DNA of 41,158 nucleotides from contig JALHLR010000033.1 in assembly GCA_022844475.1 (NCBI GenBank), positions 1 to 41,158 on the forward strand, given 5' to 3'. This DNA is from Hyphomonadaceae bacterium. GTDB lineage: Bacteria; Pseudomonadota; Alphaproteobacteria; Caulobacterales; Hyphomonadaceae. The notes beneath the pieces were generated by a model. It saw only the letters and a program-made list of their open reading frames with translations, was not told the DNA's origin and did no database searches. How positions within the stretch are numbered: position 1 is the stretch's first letter; each line of letters opens with the position of its first letter. Both the position numbers and the translations under genes were made by a program. This document shows positions 1-8,293 of this stretch, in pieces.

Positions 1-45
1 CTCCGAAGGCAGAGGTCACAGGTTCGACTCCTGTCGAGTGCGCCA
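1..45 (+). tRNA. tRNA-Arg(CCG), 3' part only
   Basis: The window opens inside the anticodon loop. Bases 1-7 read CTCCGAA, which places anticodon CCG (Arg, codon CGG) at 3-5. The T arm is ACAGG (18-22), loop TTCGACT (23-29) and CCTGT (30-34). The 3' acceptor strand is CGAGTGC (35-41), followed by discriminator G42 and an encoded CCA (43-45). The 5' half lies outside the window, so the cloverleaf cannot be checked completely. Confidence 0.9.
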
Positions 46-51
46 AATCTG

Positions 52-978
52 ATGCTTCATTTCGCCCGATATGCCCGGAACCGTTTGCAGGCTGTGGCCC
101 TTGCCGCTGCCACGATGGCGCTCGCTGCATGCGGACAGGACGCGGCTGGACCGGAAGCGGGCCCCGCCGCAACGCCGGCCCTCTGGCGCGTCGCGGACGC
201 CGATACCACCGTCTACCTGTTCGGCTCGATCCACATGCTGCCGCCCGGCGCCAGCTGGCGATCTGTAGCAGTCGACCGGGCGCTCGCGGAGGCACCCGTG
301 GTCTATTTCGAGGCCGACGTGCTGGGCGATCCCGCCGGGATGATGTCGCTTGTCGAGCGGCTTGGGCGCCTGCCCAAATCGCAGACGCTGTCGGCGCAAC
401 TGTCGTCTGACCAGTCGCTGGCGCTCGGCGCGGTCGCCGCCCGGCTCGGCCTGTCGCGAGCCGCTCTGGAGACAATGCAGCCCTGGTATGCCGCCGTCGT
501 CATCTCGGACGCCGCCATCCGGGCGGCGGGCTATGGATCGGACGCCGGTGTCGACACGCAACTCCGTCAGGACGCGACCGGCGCCGGCAAACAGCTGCGC
601 TTTCTCGAAACCGTGGAACAGCAACTGTCGGCGCTGGCCACCTTGCCTGCCGACGTGCAACTTGCCTATCTCGGCCTTACGCTCGATGAGGCCGACAGCG
701 TCAAGCCGCTCCTGGCTCGCATGGTCGAGGCCTGGCGGAGCGGCGATGTGGATACCCTCGCCCGCGCGCTCATCGCCGAGGACATGGCGCGCCTGCCGGC
801 GCTGGAAGAAGCATTGCTCATACGTCGCAATGCGGGCTGGGCAAGCAGCATCGCGGAATTGATCGAGAACGAGCCGGGCGCGTTCTTCATTGCAGTCGGC
901 GCCGCTCACCTGATCGGCGATGGCAGCGTACAGACGGAACTCGCCACGCATGGCCGCGTCGCCGAACGGGTGCAGTGA
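52..978 (+). CDS. TraB/GumN family lipoprotein
   Basis: This 308-residue protein belongs to the TraB/GumN family (Tiki-like fold). The family is proposed to be metalloprotease-like, but the bacterial members have no settled substrate. Residues 1-27 look like a lipoprotein signal ending in the lipobox LAAC, so the protein is probably anchored in the envelope. The conserved N-terminal motif GSIHMLP follows at about residue 58, and the C-terminal motif containing GAAHLIGDGS is at about residue 285. The length fits the family. The ATG at 52 is only 6 bases after the CCA end of tRNA-Arg, so there is no room for a separate promoter or a normal ribosome site. It is either read through from the tRNA transcript or starts at TTG 85 or GTG 94. 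Both of those would shorten the signal peptide. Confidence 0.8.
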   Translation: MLHFARYARNRLQAVALAAATMALAACGQDAAGPEAGPAATPALWRVADADTTVYLFGSIHMLPPGASWRSVAVDRALAEAPVVYFEADVLGDPAGMMSLVERLGRLPKSQTLSAQLSSDQSLALGAVAARLGLSRAALETMQPWYAAVVISDAAIRAAGYGSDAGVDTQLRQDATGAGKQLRFLETVEQQLSALATLPADVQLAYLGLTLDEADSVKPLLARMVEAWRSGDVDTLARALIAEDMARLPALEEALLIRRNAGWASSIAELIENEPGAFFIAVGAAHLIGDGSVQTELATHGRVAERVQ

Positions 979-1142
979 GCTGATCGCAAGCGTGCCGGTC
1001 TCGCACATGGCGCACGCAAAGCGTCCCACGCCGGACGTGGTTTGCACGCCTTAACCAACAAACCCGTCGCGCAGCACGCGAATTGCGGCACCGCAACGCA
1101 CCCTTCCGCCGAGCAATCCGGCCCCGTCCTTGCTCACCCTTA

Positions 1143-1155
1143 CGTCAAACTGACG
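1143..1155. promoter_or_regulatory. short inverted repeat ahead of the glycan operon
   Basis: CGTCA-AAC-TGACG is a perfect 5-3-5 inverted repeat 16 bases before the first operon ATG, just upstream of the ribosome site GGGAG. A CtrA-like half site TTAACCA lies further upstream at 1051-1057. Either could regulate the operon. A 5-bp arm can occur by chance, so confidence is low. Nothing else was seen in the 979-1171 gap. Confidence 0.25.
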
Positions 1156-1171
1156 AGCGGGAGCGCGACGC

Positions 1172-1702
1172 ATGCCAATATCGGACAGCGTAAAGCTGGA
1201 GGGGAAGGTAACCATCTTCCACCCGACGCTCGTCAACCTGTACGGCTGCGAGGTCGGCGACGGCTCGCGCATCGGCGCCTTCGTTGAGATCCAGAAGGGC
1301 GCGGTCATCGGCCGCCGCTGCAAGATATCCTCGCACACCTTCGTCTGCGAGGGCGTGACCATCGAGGACGAGTGCTTCATCGGCCATGGCGTCATGTTTA
1401 CCAACGATCGCTTCCCGCGCGCCACCAATCCCGATGGCTCCCCGCAGAGCGACGCTGACTGGAGCCTCGAGCTGACGCGCGTGAGACGCCGCGCCTCGAT
1501 CGGCTCAGGCGCCACCATCGTCTGCGGCATCACGATCGGTGAAGGCGCGCTGATTGCAGCGGGCGCTGTAGTCGCACGTAACGTTCCGGATTTCGCGGTC
1601 GTCGCGGGCTGCCCGGCGCGGGTGGTCGGCGACGTGCGCAAGATGTCGGCGGCGAAGGCGGCCGCAACCGTCAATGGCTATGCAGAAGAGGCGGTGGGCT
1701 GA
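1172..1702 (+). CDS. hexapeptide-repeat sugar N-acetyltransferase (WbpD/WlbB-like)
   Basis: This 176-residue protein is a left-handed beta-helix acyltransferase. Isoleucine/valine-led hexapeptide repeats run from about residue 25 to 150, with a central loop at about 75-100 (HGVMFTNDRFPR). They end in the typical tail VAGCPARVVGDVR. The family usually moves acetyl from acetyl-CoA to an amino group on a UDP- or dTDP-amino sugar. WbpD and WlbB, which acetylate the 3-amino group of UDP-GlcNAc3NA, are the closest matches I recognise. FdtC/QdtC-type enzymes on dTDP-3-amino sugars are an alternative. GGGAG at 1159-1163 is the ribosome site. The stop overlaps the next start by one base (TGATG), so the two genes are translationally coupled. 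It is the first gene of the operon. Confidence 0.85.
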   Translation: MPISDSVKLEGKVTIFHPTLVNLYGCEVGDGSRIGAFVEIQKGAVIGRRCKISSHTFVCEGVTIEDECFIGHGVMFTNDRFPRATNPDGSPQSDADWSLELTRVRRRASIGSGATIVCGITIGEGALIAAGAVVARNVPDFAVVAGCPARVVGDVRKMSAAKAAATVNGYAEEAVG

Positions 1703-2829
1703 TGACCACAAGCAAGAATTCACCAGTGAAATCTCGCAAGAGGATTGTCGCTGAAGCGGGCCCTGCGGTCGAGGTGCTGGCCGGTCCGCGCGTCGCCGCG
1801 AAGCGCGACGTGCTCAACATCGGCGTCATCGGATACGGCTATTGGGGCCCGAACCTTGTTCGCAACTTCGCGGAACTGACCGAAGCCCGCGTCCACACCG
1901 TAGCCGACCTCAATCCCAAGGCGCTTGAAACAGTCTCGCGCCGTTTCCCGGCGACCAAAGTCACCACGGATGCGATGGCGCTGATCCGCGATCCGGAGAT
2001 CGACGCGGTGGCGATCGCCACGCCCGTCGCGACGCACTTCTCGCTGGCAATGGCCGCGCTCAAGGCCGGCAAGCATGTCTGGCTCGAAAAGCCGATGACC
2101 GAAACCTCGATGCAGGCGCGTGCGCTGATCGAGGAAGCAAACAGGCGCGGCCTGACGCTGCATGTCGATCACACCTTCGTCTACACCGGCCCGGTGAGGA
2201 AGATGCGCGAGCTTGTTCGAAAAGGCGATCTCGGCAAGGCGCTGTACTTCGACTCGCAGCGCGTCAACCTCGGCCTCTTCCAGCGCGATGTGAACGTGAT
2301 CGCTGACCTCGCCGTGCACGACTTCTCGATCCTCGACTATGTATTCGGCGAGCATCCAACAGCCGTTTCGGCTGCGGGCATCAATCACTATCCGGGAACG
2401 CCGGAAAACCTCGCCTACATCACGATGTTCTACGAGAGCGGCTTCATCGCCCACGTGAACGTGTCGTGGCTGGCGCCTGTGAAGCTGCGCTCGATCGTGA
2501 TCGGCGGCACGGACAAGATGATCACCTTCGACGAGCTGCAACCGTCGGAGAAGCTGAAGATCTACGACAAGGGCGTCTCGCTCACCAACGACCCGGCCAA
2601 GATCCATGAAATGCGCGTCGGCTATCGCACGGGCGACATGTGGGCCCCGAAGGTTGACGGATCGGAAGCCCTGCTGGTCGAAGCCAGGCACTTCATCGAG
2701 TGCATCCGCACCGGCGCCACCCCGACCTCCGACGGCGAGTTCGGCTTCCGCATGGTTGAACTGATCGAAGCTGCGACCGGCTCCATGCGCGGCCGCGGCG
2801 AAACCATCCACCTCCCCAAGAACAAGTAG
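1702..2829 (+). CDS. Gfo/Idh/MocA NAD-dependent sugar dehydrogenase (WlbA/WbpB-like)
   Basis: This 375-residue oxidoreductase has a Rossmann fold starting at about residue 37 (IGVIGYGYWGPN). It carries the family signature EKPM (about 130) and the C-terminal alpha/beta domain with the lysine and histidine region around DHTFVYTG and LAVHD. In the WlbA/WbpB branch the enzyme oxidises the C3 hydroxyl of UDP-N-acetylglucosaminuronic acid, making the 3-keto substrate for an aminotransferase. The first 35 residues are a charged leader absent from most family members, so translation could start later; however, the TGATG overlap with the preceding gene supports the start at 1702. The neighbouring acetyltransferase and aminotransferase fit the same three-step pathway. 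The exact sugar is inferred. Confidence 0.87.
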   Translation: MTTSKNSPVKSRKRIVAEAGPAVEVLAGPRVAAKRDVLNIGVIGYGYWGPNLVRNFAELTEARVHTVADLNPKALETVSRRFPATKVTTDAMALIRDPEIDAVAIATPVATHFSLAMAALKAGKHVWLEKPMTETSMQARALIEEANRRGLTLHVDHTFVYTGPVRKMRELVRKGDLGKALYFDSQRVNLGLFQRDVNVIADLAVHDFSILDYVFGEHPTAVSAAGINHYPGTPENLAYITMFYESGFIAHVNVSWLAPVKLRSIVIGGTDKMITFDELQPSEKLKIYDKGVSLTNDPAKIHEMRVGYRTGDMWAPKVDGSEALLVEARHFIECIRTGATPTSDGEFGFRMVELIEAATGSMRGRGETIHLPKNK

Positions 2830-2841
2830 AGCGATACCAAC

Positions 2842-3960
2842 ATGGGCGTCCCGTTTGTTGACCTTAAAGCGCAGTACCACTCGATCAAGGAAGAGATCGA
2901 CGCGGCGCTGATCGGCACGATGGAATCGTGCGCCTTCACGCTTGGCCCGGAAGTGGCCCAGCTGGAGAAGGATTTTGCCGTCTACGCCGGCGCTCAGTTC
3001 GCGGCCGGTGTGAACAACGGCACGTCCGCGCTTCACCTCGCCCTGCTTGCTGCCGGCATCGGCCCCGGGGACGAAGTGATCACCGTTCCCTTCACCTTCA
3101 TAGCGTCGGCCTCCGCAATCCACTACACGGGCGCCAGACCGGTGTTCGTCGATATCGACCCGGTCACCTTCACGATGGACCCCGCGGCCGTCGAAGCCGC
3201 CATCACGCCGCGCACCAGGGCGATAGTCCCGGTCCACCTCTACGGTCAGATGGCCGACATGGACCCGATCATGGCGATCGCGAAGAAGCACGGCCTGTTT
3301 GTGCTTGAAGACGCCGCCCAGGCGCATGGCGCAGAATACAAAGGCAGTCGCGCTGGCTCCATCGGCGACGCGGCCGGCTTCTCATTCTATCCAGGCAAGA
3401 ACATGGGCGCGGCTGGCGAAGGCGGCATGACCGTCACGCAGCACGCCGAGATAAACCGCAAGGTCCGCATGCTGCGCGACTGGGGCGCGGAGAAGAAATA
3501 CCACCACGAGATCATCGGCTACAATATGCGCCTGGAGGGCATCCAGGGCGCGGTTCTGCGCGTGAAGCTCAAATACATCGAGAAGTGGACCGAGATGCGC
3601 CGCGACGCAGCCGCACGCTACAATGCGATGTTCAAGGGGACGGGCGTTGTCACGCCGGTCGAACTTTCGAACCGCCGCCACGTCTACCACATCTACGCGA
3701 TCCGCACGAAGGAACGCGCGCGCTGGATCGAGGCGCTGAACGCCAAGGGCATCCAGACCGGCGTCCATTACCCCTTCCCGCTGCACACGCTGAAAGCGTT
3801 CGACTTCCTCGGCTACAAGCAGGGCCAGTTCCCGAATTCGGAAAAAGCTGCGGCCGAAGTGCTGTCGCTGCCGATGTATCCTGAGCTCAACGCCGTCCAG
3901 CAGGAAGAAGTCGTGTCCGCCGTGGCCGCGCTGCAGGCCGAAGCCCTGCAACTCGCCTAG
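2842..3960 (+). CDS. DegT/DnrJ/EryC1/StrS aminotransferase (WlbC/WbpE-like)
   Basis: This 372-residue PLP-dependent aminotransferase of the sugar class begins with the hallmark VPFVDLKAQY. The substrate and PLP motif NNGTSALHLAL lies at about 55-65, EDAAQAHGAEY at about 155, and the PLP lysine is in FYPGKNMGA at about 182. It should transfer an amino group from glutamate to a 3-keto nucleotide sugar. Its position directly after the Gfo/Idh dehydrogenase and the acetyltransferase matches the WbpB-WbpE-WbpD or WlbA-C-B logic. The gap to the preceding gene is 12 bases. The UDP-GlcNAc 6-dehydrogenase needed to begin that pathway is not in the window, so it must be encoded elsewhere or the substrate differs. 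Confidence 0.88.
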   Translation: MGVPFVDLKAQYHSIKEEIDAALIGTMESCAFTLGPEVAQLEKDFAVYAGAQFAAGVNNGTSALHLALLAAGIGPGDEVITVPFTFIASASAIHYTGARPVFVDIDPVTFTMDPAAVEAAITPRTRAIVPVHLYGQMADMDPIMAIAKKHGLFVLEDAAQAHGAEYKGSRAGSIGDAAGFSFYPGKNMGAAGEGGMTVTQHAEINRKVRMLRDWGAEKKYHHEIIGYNMRLEGIQGAVLRVKLKYIEKWTEMRRDAAARYNAMFKGTGVVTPVELSNRRHVYHIYAIRTKERARWIEALNAKGIQTGVHYPFPLHTLKAFDFLGYKQGQFPNSEKAAAEVLSLPMYPELNAVQQEEVVSAVAALQAEALQLA

Positions 3961-3984
3961 CGACCAGATCGAGGATTGATCCCC

Positions 3985-4980
3985 ATGCGTTTCCTTGTGA
4001 CTGGCGGCGGCGGCTTCATCGGAAGCCATCTCGTGGACCGCATCATCACCGAGGGTCACGACGTTGTCGTGCTCGACAACTTTGCCTCCGGCAAGAAGTC
4101 GAACCTCGAAGCGGCCGCGGCGACGGGCAAGATGCGCCTGATCGAGGGCACCATCCTTGACAATGATGATCTCAACGACGCGATGCACAAGGCCGATGTC
4201 GTTTTCCACCTCGCCGTGGAATGTGTACGGAAATCCATTGGCGACCCTGTCGGCAACCACCACGCCAACGCCACCGGCACGCTGATGACCCTGGAGGCCG
4301 CGCGCCGTCACAAGGTCGGCCGCTTTATCTACTGCTCGTCCTCCGAGGTCTACGGCAACTCCTCGACCGGAGCGCTCAGCGAAGATACGACCGTCTGTGC
4401 TCCGACGACAGTCTATGGCGCCTCCAAGCTCGTCGGCGAACTCTACGCGCAGGCCTACCTGCGCACCTACGGCATGGAGACCGCCGTCGTCCGCCCGTTC
4501 AACGCCTTCGGCCCGCGCGAGCATGACCAGGGAGTGCTCGCCGAAGTCATCCCGCGCTTTGTCATCCGTACGCTGTCGGGCAAAGCCCCCATCGTGTTTG
4601 GCGACGGCTCGAACGGCCGCGACTTCACCTATGTCACCGACACAGCTGATGGCCTGTGGCGCACCGCCTTCAACGACCGCGTCGTGGGACAGACCGTCAA
4701 CCTTGGCTGGGGCCGCGCCGTCTCGGTGAAACAGGTGGGCGAGGAAATCCTGCGCCAGTGCGGTCGCAACGATCTCATGCTGGAACACGTCGCAGAACGC
4801 CCAGGCGACATCCATTCGCTGATCGCCCGCACGGAAAAGGCGGCCGAGATCCTCGGCTTCCGTCCCAAAGTCAGTTTCGCGACCGGCATCGCCAACTACG
4901 TTGCGTGGTTCAAGCAGCGCTACGCCAATCCGGCCATACTTCTCGAAGCCGATCACCGGAACTGGACGTTACCCGCATGA
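3985..4980 (+). CDS. NAD-dependent nucleotide-sugar epimerase/dehydratase
   Basis: This 331-residue extended short-chain dehydrogenase has the NAD motif GGGGFIGSHLVD at residues 7-18. The catalytic serine cluster is YCSSSEVYG, and the active-site YxxxK is in VYGASK. A downstream RDFTYVTDTAD motif is typical of GalE/RmlB-type enzymes. It acts on a UDP- or dTDP-sugar; sequence alone does not separate an epimerase from a 4,6-dehydratase. ATG 3985 was chosen because GAGGA at 3971-3975 is 9 bases upstream; a TTG at 3976 would overlap that ribosome site. The stop overlaps the next start (ATGA). It probably supplies the keto or epimerised sugar for the second aminotransferase. Confidence 0.85.
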   Translation: MRFLVTGGGGFIGSHLVDRIITEGHDVVVLDNFASGKKSNLEAAAATGKMRLIEGTILDNDDLNDAMHKADVVFHLAVECVRKSIGDPVGNHHANATGTLMTLEAARRHKVGRFIYCSSSEVYGNSSTGALSEDTTVCAPTTVYGASKLVGELYAQAYLRTYGMETAVVRPFNAFGPREHDQGVLAEVIPRFVIRTLSGKAPIVFGDGSNGRDFTYVTDTADGLWRTAFNDRVVGQTVNLGWGRAVSVKQVGEEILRQCGRNDLMLEHVAERPGDIHSLIARTEKAAEILGFRPKVSFATGIANYVAWFKQRYANPAILLEADHRNWTLPA

Positions 4981-6134
4981 TACCGCTGATGCGCCCTCTG
5001 ATGGACCAGCGCGAGGTCGATGCCGCCGCGCGCGCCATCCTGTCCGGCTGGATCACGCAAGGCCCCGAAGTCGCCGCCTTCGAGAGGGAGTTCGCTGAAT
5101 TCGTAGGCGCCGAACACGCGACCGCCGTTTCCAACTGCACTACCGGCCTGCATCTGGCGCTTCTTGTCGCCGGGGTTGAACCTGGCGACGAGGTCATCAC
5201 TGTCAGCCACTCGTATATCGCGACGGCCAACTCCATCCGCTACTGCGGCGCCGAACCCGTGTTTGTCGATGTCGACCGGGACACCCACAACATGGACCCC
5301 GCCCTGATCGAGGCGGCAATCACCTCGAAGACGAAGGCAATCCTGCTCGTCCACCAGATGGGCATGCCAGCTGACCTCTCCGGGATCGTCGCAGTTGGCC
5401 GCAAGCATCGTCTGAAAATCATCGAGGACGCCGCCTGCGCCATCGGCTCGGAGTATCTCTGGGAGGGCGAATGGGAAAAGGTTGGCCGCTGCCGTGGCGA
5501 CGCCGCCGTTTTCTCCTTCCATCCGCGCAAGGTGATGTCGACCGGCGACGGCGGCATGATCACCACCCCGCACACCGACTGGAATGCGAAGTTCAAGCTA
5601 CTGCGCCAACACGGCATGAGCGTGCCCGACACAGTACGCCACGGCTCCAATCAGGTCATCTTCGAAAGCCACCCGGTTCTCGGTTACAACTACCGCATGA
5701 CCGACATTCAGGCTGCGGTTGGGCGGGAACAACTCAAGCGTGTTCCCGAGATGGTCGAGCGCCGCCGCGAGATTGCCAAGGCGTATCGCTGCGAGTTGTC
5801 GGCCGCGAAGTGGATCGGCCTTCCCCACGAGCCCAACTGGGCCCGGACCAACTGGCAATCCTACGCCGTGCGCCTGCCGGACTACGCCAACCAGAAAGCC
5901 GTGATGCAGAAAATGCTGGACGCCGGCATTTCCACTCGCCGCGGCATCATGTGCGCCCACCGCGAAGACGGCTATCGCACCACGCGCCACTCCGGCCTCT
6001 CGAACTCCGAATGGTGTCAGGACCGCACGATCGTGCTGCCGCTCTATCCGCAGATGACCAGCGCCGACATTGCTCGGGTCACCGAAGCGCTGAAGCACGC
6101 CACAGCCCCGCAACTGGTTGGAGAGTTGGCATGA
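4977..6134 (+). CDS. second DegT/DnrJ/EryC1/StrS aminotransferase
   Basis: This 385-residue PLP-dependent sugar aminotransferase begins IPLMRPLMD, followed by ILSGWITQGPEV, which resembles perosamine/PglE-type members of the family. The PLP lysine is in FSFHPRKVMSTGDGG at about residue 185. EDAACAIGSEY is at about 150, and the C-terminal RRGIMCAHRE region closes the active site. It is only distantly like the first aminotransferase at 2842, so the operon probably builds two different amino sugars, or one sugar aminated twice. The start overlaps the epimerase stop by 4 bases (ATGA), and the stop overlaps the permease start the same way. The open frame extends upstream to 4656, but that part lies inside the epimerase gene. 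Confidence 0.87.
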   Translation: MIPLMRPLMDQREVDAAARAILSGWITQGPEVAAFEREFAEFVGAEHATAVSNCTTGLHLALLVAGVEPGDEVITVSHSYIATANSIRYCGAEPVFVDVDRDTHNMDPALIEAAITSKTKAILLVHQMGMPADLSGIVAVGRKHRLKIIEDAACAIGSEYLWEGEWEKVGRCRGDAAVFSFHPRKVMSTGDGGMITTPHTDWNAKFKLLRQHGMSVPDTVRHGSNQVIFESHPVLGYNYRMTDIQAAVGREQLKRVPEMVERRREIAKAYRCELSAAKWIGLPHEPNWARTNWQSYAVRLPDYANQKAVMQKMLDAGISTRRGIMCAHREDGYRTTRHSGLSNSEWCQDRTIVLPLYPQMTSADIARVTEALKHATAPQLVGELA

Positions 6135-6988
6135 ATGCCGCTGTACAGAAGGCGCTCGCGACGGGCGCCGAGCGACACGTGGTGATCCGGCCGACCAAAG
6201 GCCTGTTCGACCTCGAGATGGGCAATGTGTGGCGCTACCGCGAACTGCTGCACACGCTGATGATGCGCGACATCCAGGTACTCTACAAACAGGCTGCTCT
6301 CGGGGCCGCATGGGCGATCATCCAGCCAGTGTTCGCCGTAGTCGTGTTCACTGTCGTTTTCGGGAATTTCGCCAAGATGCCGTCCGACGGCATCCCCTAT
6401 CCGATCTTCGCCTTCGCAGCCGTGCTGCCGTGGACGTATTTCGCCGAAGCCACCCGCCGCGCCTCCACCGGCCTTGTCGATGACGCGGATCTCGTCCGTA
6501 AAGTCTACTTCCCCCGCCTGATCATCCCGCTGGCCAAGGTATCCGCACCGCTGCTCGACTTCGCGATCGCCTTCTGCGTCCTGCTGATCATGATGGCCTT
6601 CTACGGCATCATGCCGAGCGTGAAGCTGCTTGCGATCATCCCGCTGATCATGGTCGCCGGAACCCTGGCGCTCGCCATCGGTCTCTGGCTCGGCCCCATT
6701 AACGTCCGCTTCCGGGATGTGAAACACACCGTGCCTTTCATGCTGCAGATCGGCATGTACGCCTCCCCCATAGTCTACCCGCTCAGCCAGGTGCCGGCGG
6801 AGTGGAAGGCGCTCTACAGCCTCAACCCGATGGTCGGCGTGATCGAAGGTTTCCGCTGGGCGGTTTTCGAGCGCGGTAGCCCCGACTTCGTCGCCCTCGG
6901 CATCGGGCTCCTTGTTGTTCTGGCGCTCCTTCTTGGTGGCCTCGTCTGGTTCAAGAACCAGGAACGCTCATTCGCGGATGTGATCTGA
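6131..6988 (+). CDS. wzm: ABC-2 type polysaccharide export permease (Wzm-like)
   Basis: This 285-residue inner-membrane protein has about six membrane segments, after a cytoplasmic N-terminus carrying WRYRELLHTLMMRDIQVLYKQ. That amphipathic entry region is characteristic of Wzm/KpsM/RfbA permeases. The conserved LLPLHYLW-equivalent stretches WAIIQPVFAVVVFT and MYASPIVYPLSQVP are present. With the ATPase encoded one base downstream it should form the transporter that moves a lipid-linked glycan across the inner membrane. It overlaps the preceding aminotransferase stop by 4 bases, so expression is coupled to sugar synthesis. Confidence 0.9.
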   Translation: MNAAVQKALATGAERHVVIRPTKGLFDLEMGNVWRYRELLHTLMMRDIQVLYKQAALGAAWAIIQPVFAVVVFTVVFGNFAKMPSDGIPYPIFAFAAVLPWTYFAEATRRASTGLVDDADLVRKVYFPRLIIPLAKVSAPLLDFAIAFCVLLIMMAFYGIMPSVKLLAIIPLIMVAGTLALAIGLWLGPINVRFRDVKHTVPFMLQIGMYASPIVYPLSQVPAEWKALYSLNPMVGVIEGFRWAVFERGSPDFVALGIGLLVVLALLLGGLVWFKNQERSFADVI

Positions 6989-6989
6989 G

Positions 6990-8270
6990 ATGGACAAGGA
7001 TATCGCAATCTCCGTTCGCGGCCTCGGCAAGCGCTACGTCCGCAATGCAGGTCGCAAGCACAACTCGCTGCGCGACATGCTGGGCGACAAGCTCGCCACA
7101 CTGGCGACGCTCGGCCTGAAGCGCAAGCAGAAGGAATACTTCTGGGCGCTGACCGATGCGTCCTTCGAAATCCGCAAGGGCGAGAATGTCGGCATCATCG
7201 GCCTCAACGGCGCCGGCAAGTCGACTCTGCTGAAAGTGCTGTCCCGCATCGTCACACCGACGGCAGGCGAAGCGCACATCAATGGTCGCCTTGGCGCTCT
7301 GCTGGAAGTCGGCACGGGCTTCCACCAGGAACTGACCGGCCGCGAGAACACCTTTCTCTATGGCGCAATCCTCGGCATGAGCCGCACCGAGGTTGAGGCA
7401 AAGTTCGACGCCATCGTCGACTTCGCCGAGATCCGCGAGTTCATCGATACGCCCGTGAAGCGCTATTCGTCGGGCATGTATGTCCGCCTCGCCTTCGCGG
7501 TGGCGGCGCATCTCGACCCGGACATCCTGCTGCTCGACGAAGTGCTCGCCGTCGGCGACGCCGCCTTCCAGCGGAAGTGCATGACATTCGCGCGCTCGCT
7601 GGAGAAGAAGGGGTCAACAATACTCTTTGTCTCGCACAACATGTACTCGATCAAGACCATGTGCCAGCGCGTCATCTACCTCAAGAAGGGCAAGGTCGTA
7701 TTCGACGGACCGACAGCCGAAGGCCTCAAGCTCTACGAAGACGACAGCCGCATGAAGGACGCGCACTGGTTCTGGAGCGACGATGACGAGCGCCCCATCA
7801 GGTTCACCAGCGGCACGATCGAAAGCTCGGCCGGCGTGGACAGCGGCGTCATCGCCCATGGCGACCGTCTGACCATCCGTCTCCGCTACAGCACAACCCG
7901 CCGCATCATGGCGCCGGACGTACGCGTGAGCATCGACCGCCAGGACGATACGCACTGCCTGACCTTCTCCAGCAAGCAGGACGGCACGGACATCCCCTGG
8001 ATCGAGGGCGAGGGCGAACTCGTTATCCAGACGCCGCCGCTAAAGCTGACGTCGGACTTCTATGTCGCCAACGTCGCAGTCCGCGAAAAGGGCGTCGGCA
8101 AGCTGCTCGCCGCCCAGATCATCGCTCATTTCCACGTCAGCGACCCCGATCTTGGATCGCTGTCCTATGGCGTGTTCAATGAGCCGGGCGCTTGGCGACA
8201 CACGCCGGTCATGCCGGCGAACGACGCTGACGCGCCGCCCCCCATGCTTGCGATTGCCGCAACGCGTTAG
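6990..8270 (+). CDS. wzt: ABC transporter ATPase with C-terminal cargo domain (Wzt-like)
   Basis: This 426-residue ATPase has Walker A GLNGAGKST (71-79), signature YSSGMYVRLA (about 155), Walker B LLLDEVLAVGD and the switch histidine in FVSHN. Residues from about 265 to 426 form an extra all-beta domain (SGVIAHGDRLTIRLRYS...). In Wzt of E. coli O8/O9a this kind of domain binds the finished O-polysaccharide end and decides what is exported. That implies the glycan carries a recognisable terminal modification and is fully polymerised before export. The start is one base after the permease stop. An alternative role in teichoic-acid-like export is unlikely in this Gram-negative context. Confidence 0.9.
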   Translation: MDKDIAISVRGLGKRYVRNAGRKHNSLRDMLGDKLATLATLGLKRKQKEYFWALTDASFEIRKGENVGIIGLNGAGKSTLLKVLSRIVTPTAGEAHINGRLGALLEVGTGFHQELTGRENTFLYGAILGMSRTEVEAKFDAIVDFAEIREFIDTPVKRYSSGMYVRLAFAVAAHLDPDILLLDEVLAVGDAAFQRKCMTFARSLEKKGSTILFVSHNMYSIKTMCQRVIYLKKGKVVFDGPTAEGLKLYEDDSRMKDAHWFWSDDDERPIRFTSGTIESSAGVDSGVIAHGDRLTIRLRYSTTRRIMAPDVRVSIDRQDDTHCLTFSSKQDGTDIPWIEGEGELVIQTPPLKLTSDFYVANVAVREKGVGKLLAAQIIAHFHVSDPDLGSLSYGVFNEPGAWRHTPVMPANDADAPPPMLAIAATR

Positions 8271-8293
8271 CGCCTGAAAGCAGAGAGGCCGGC

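Noticed and set aside
1720..4956. Long minus-strand open frames opposite the sugar genes (1720-3327, 3382-4956)
   Set aside because: They are antisense to well-supported enzymes in coupled operon order. Their products are His/Arg/Asp-rich with no domains and are typical GC-rich shadows.
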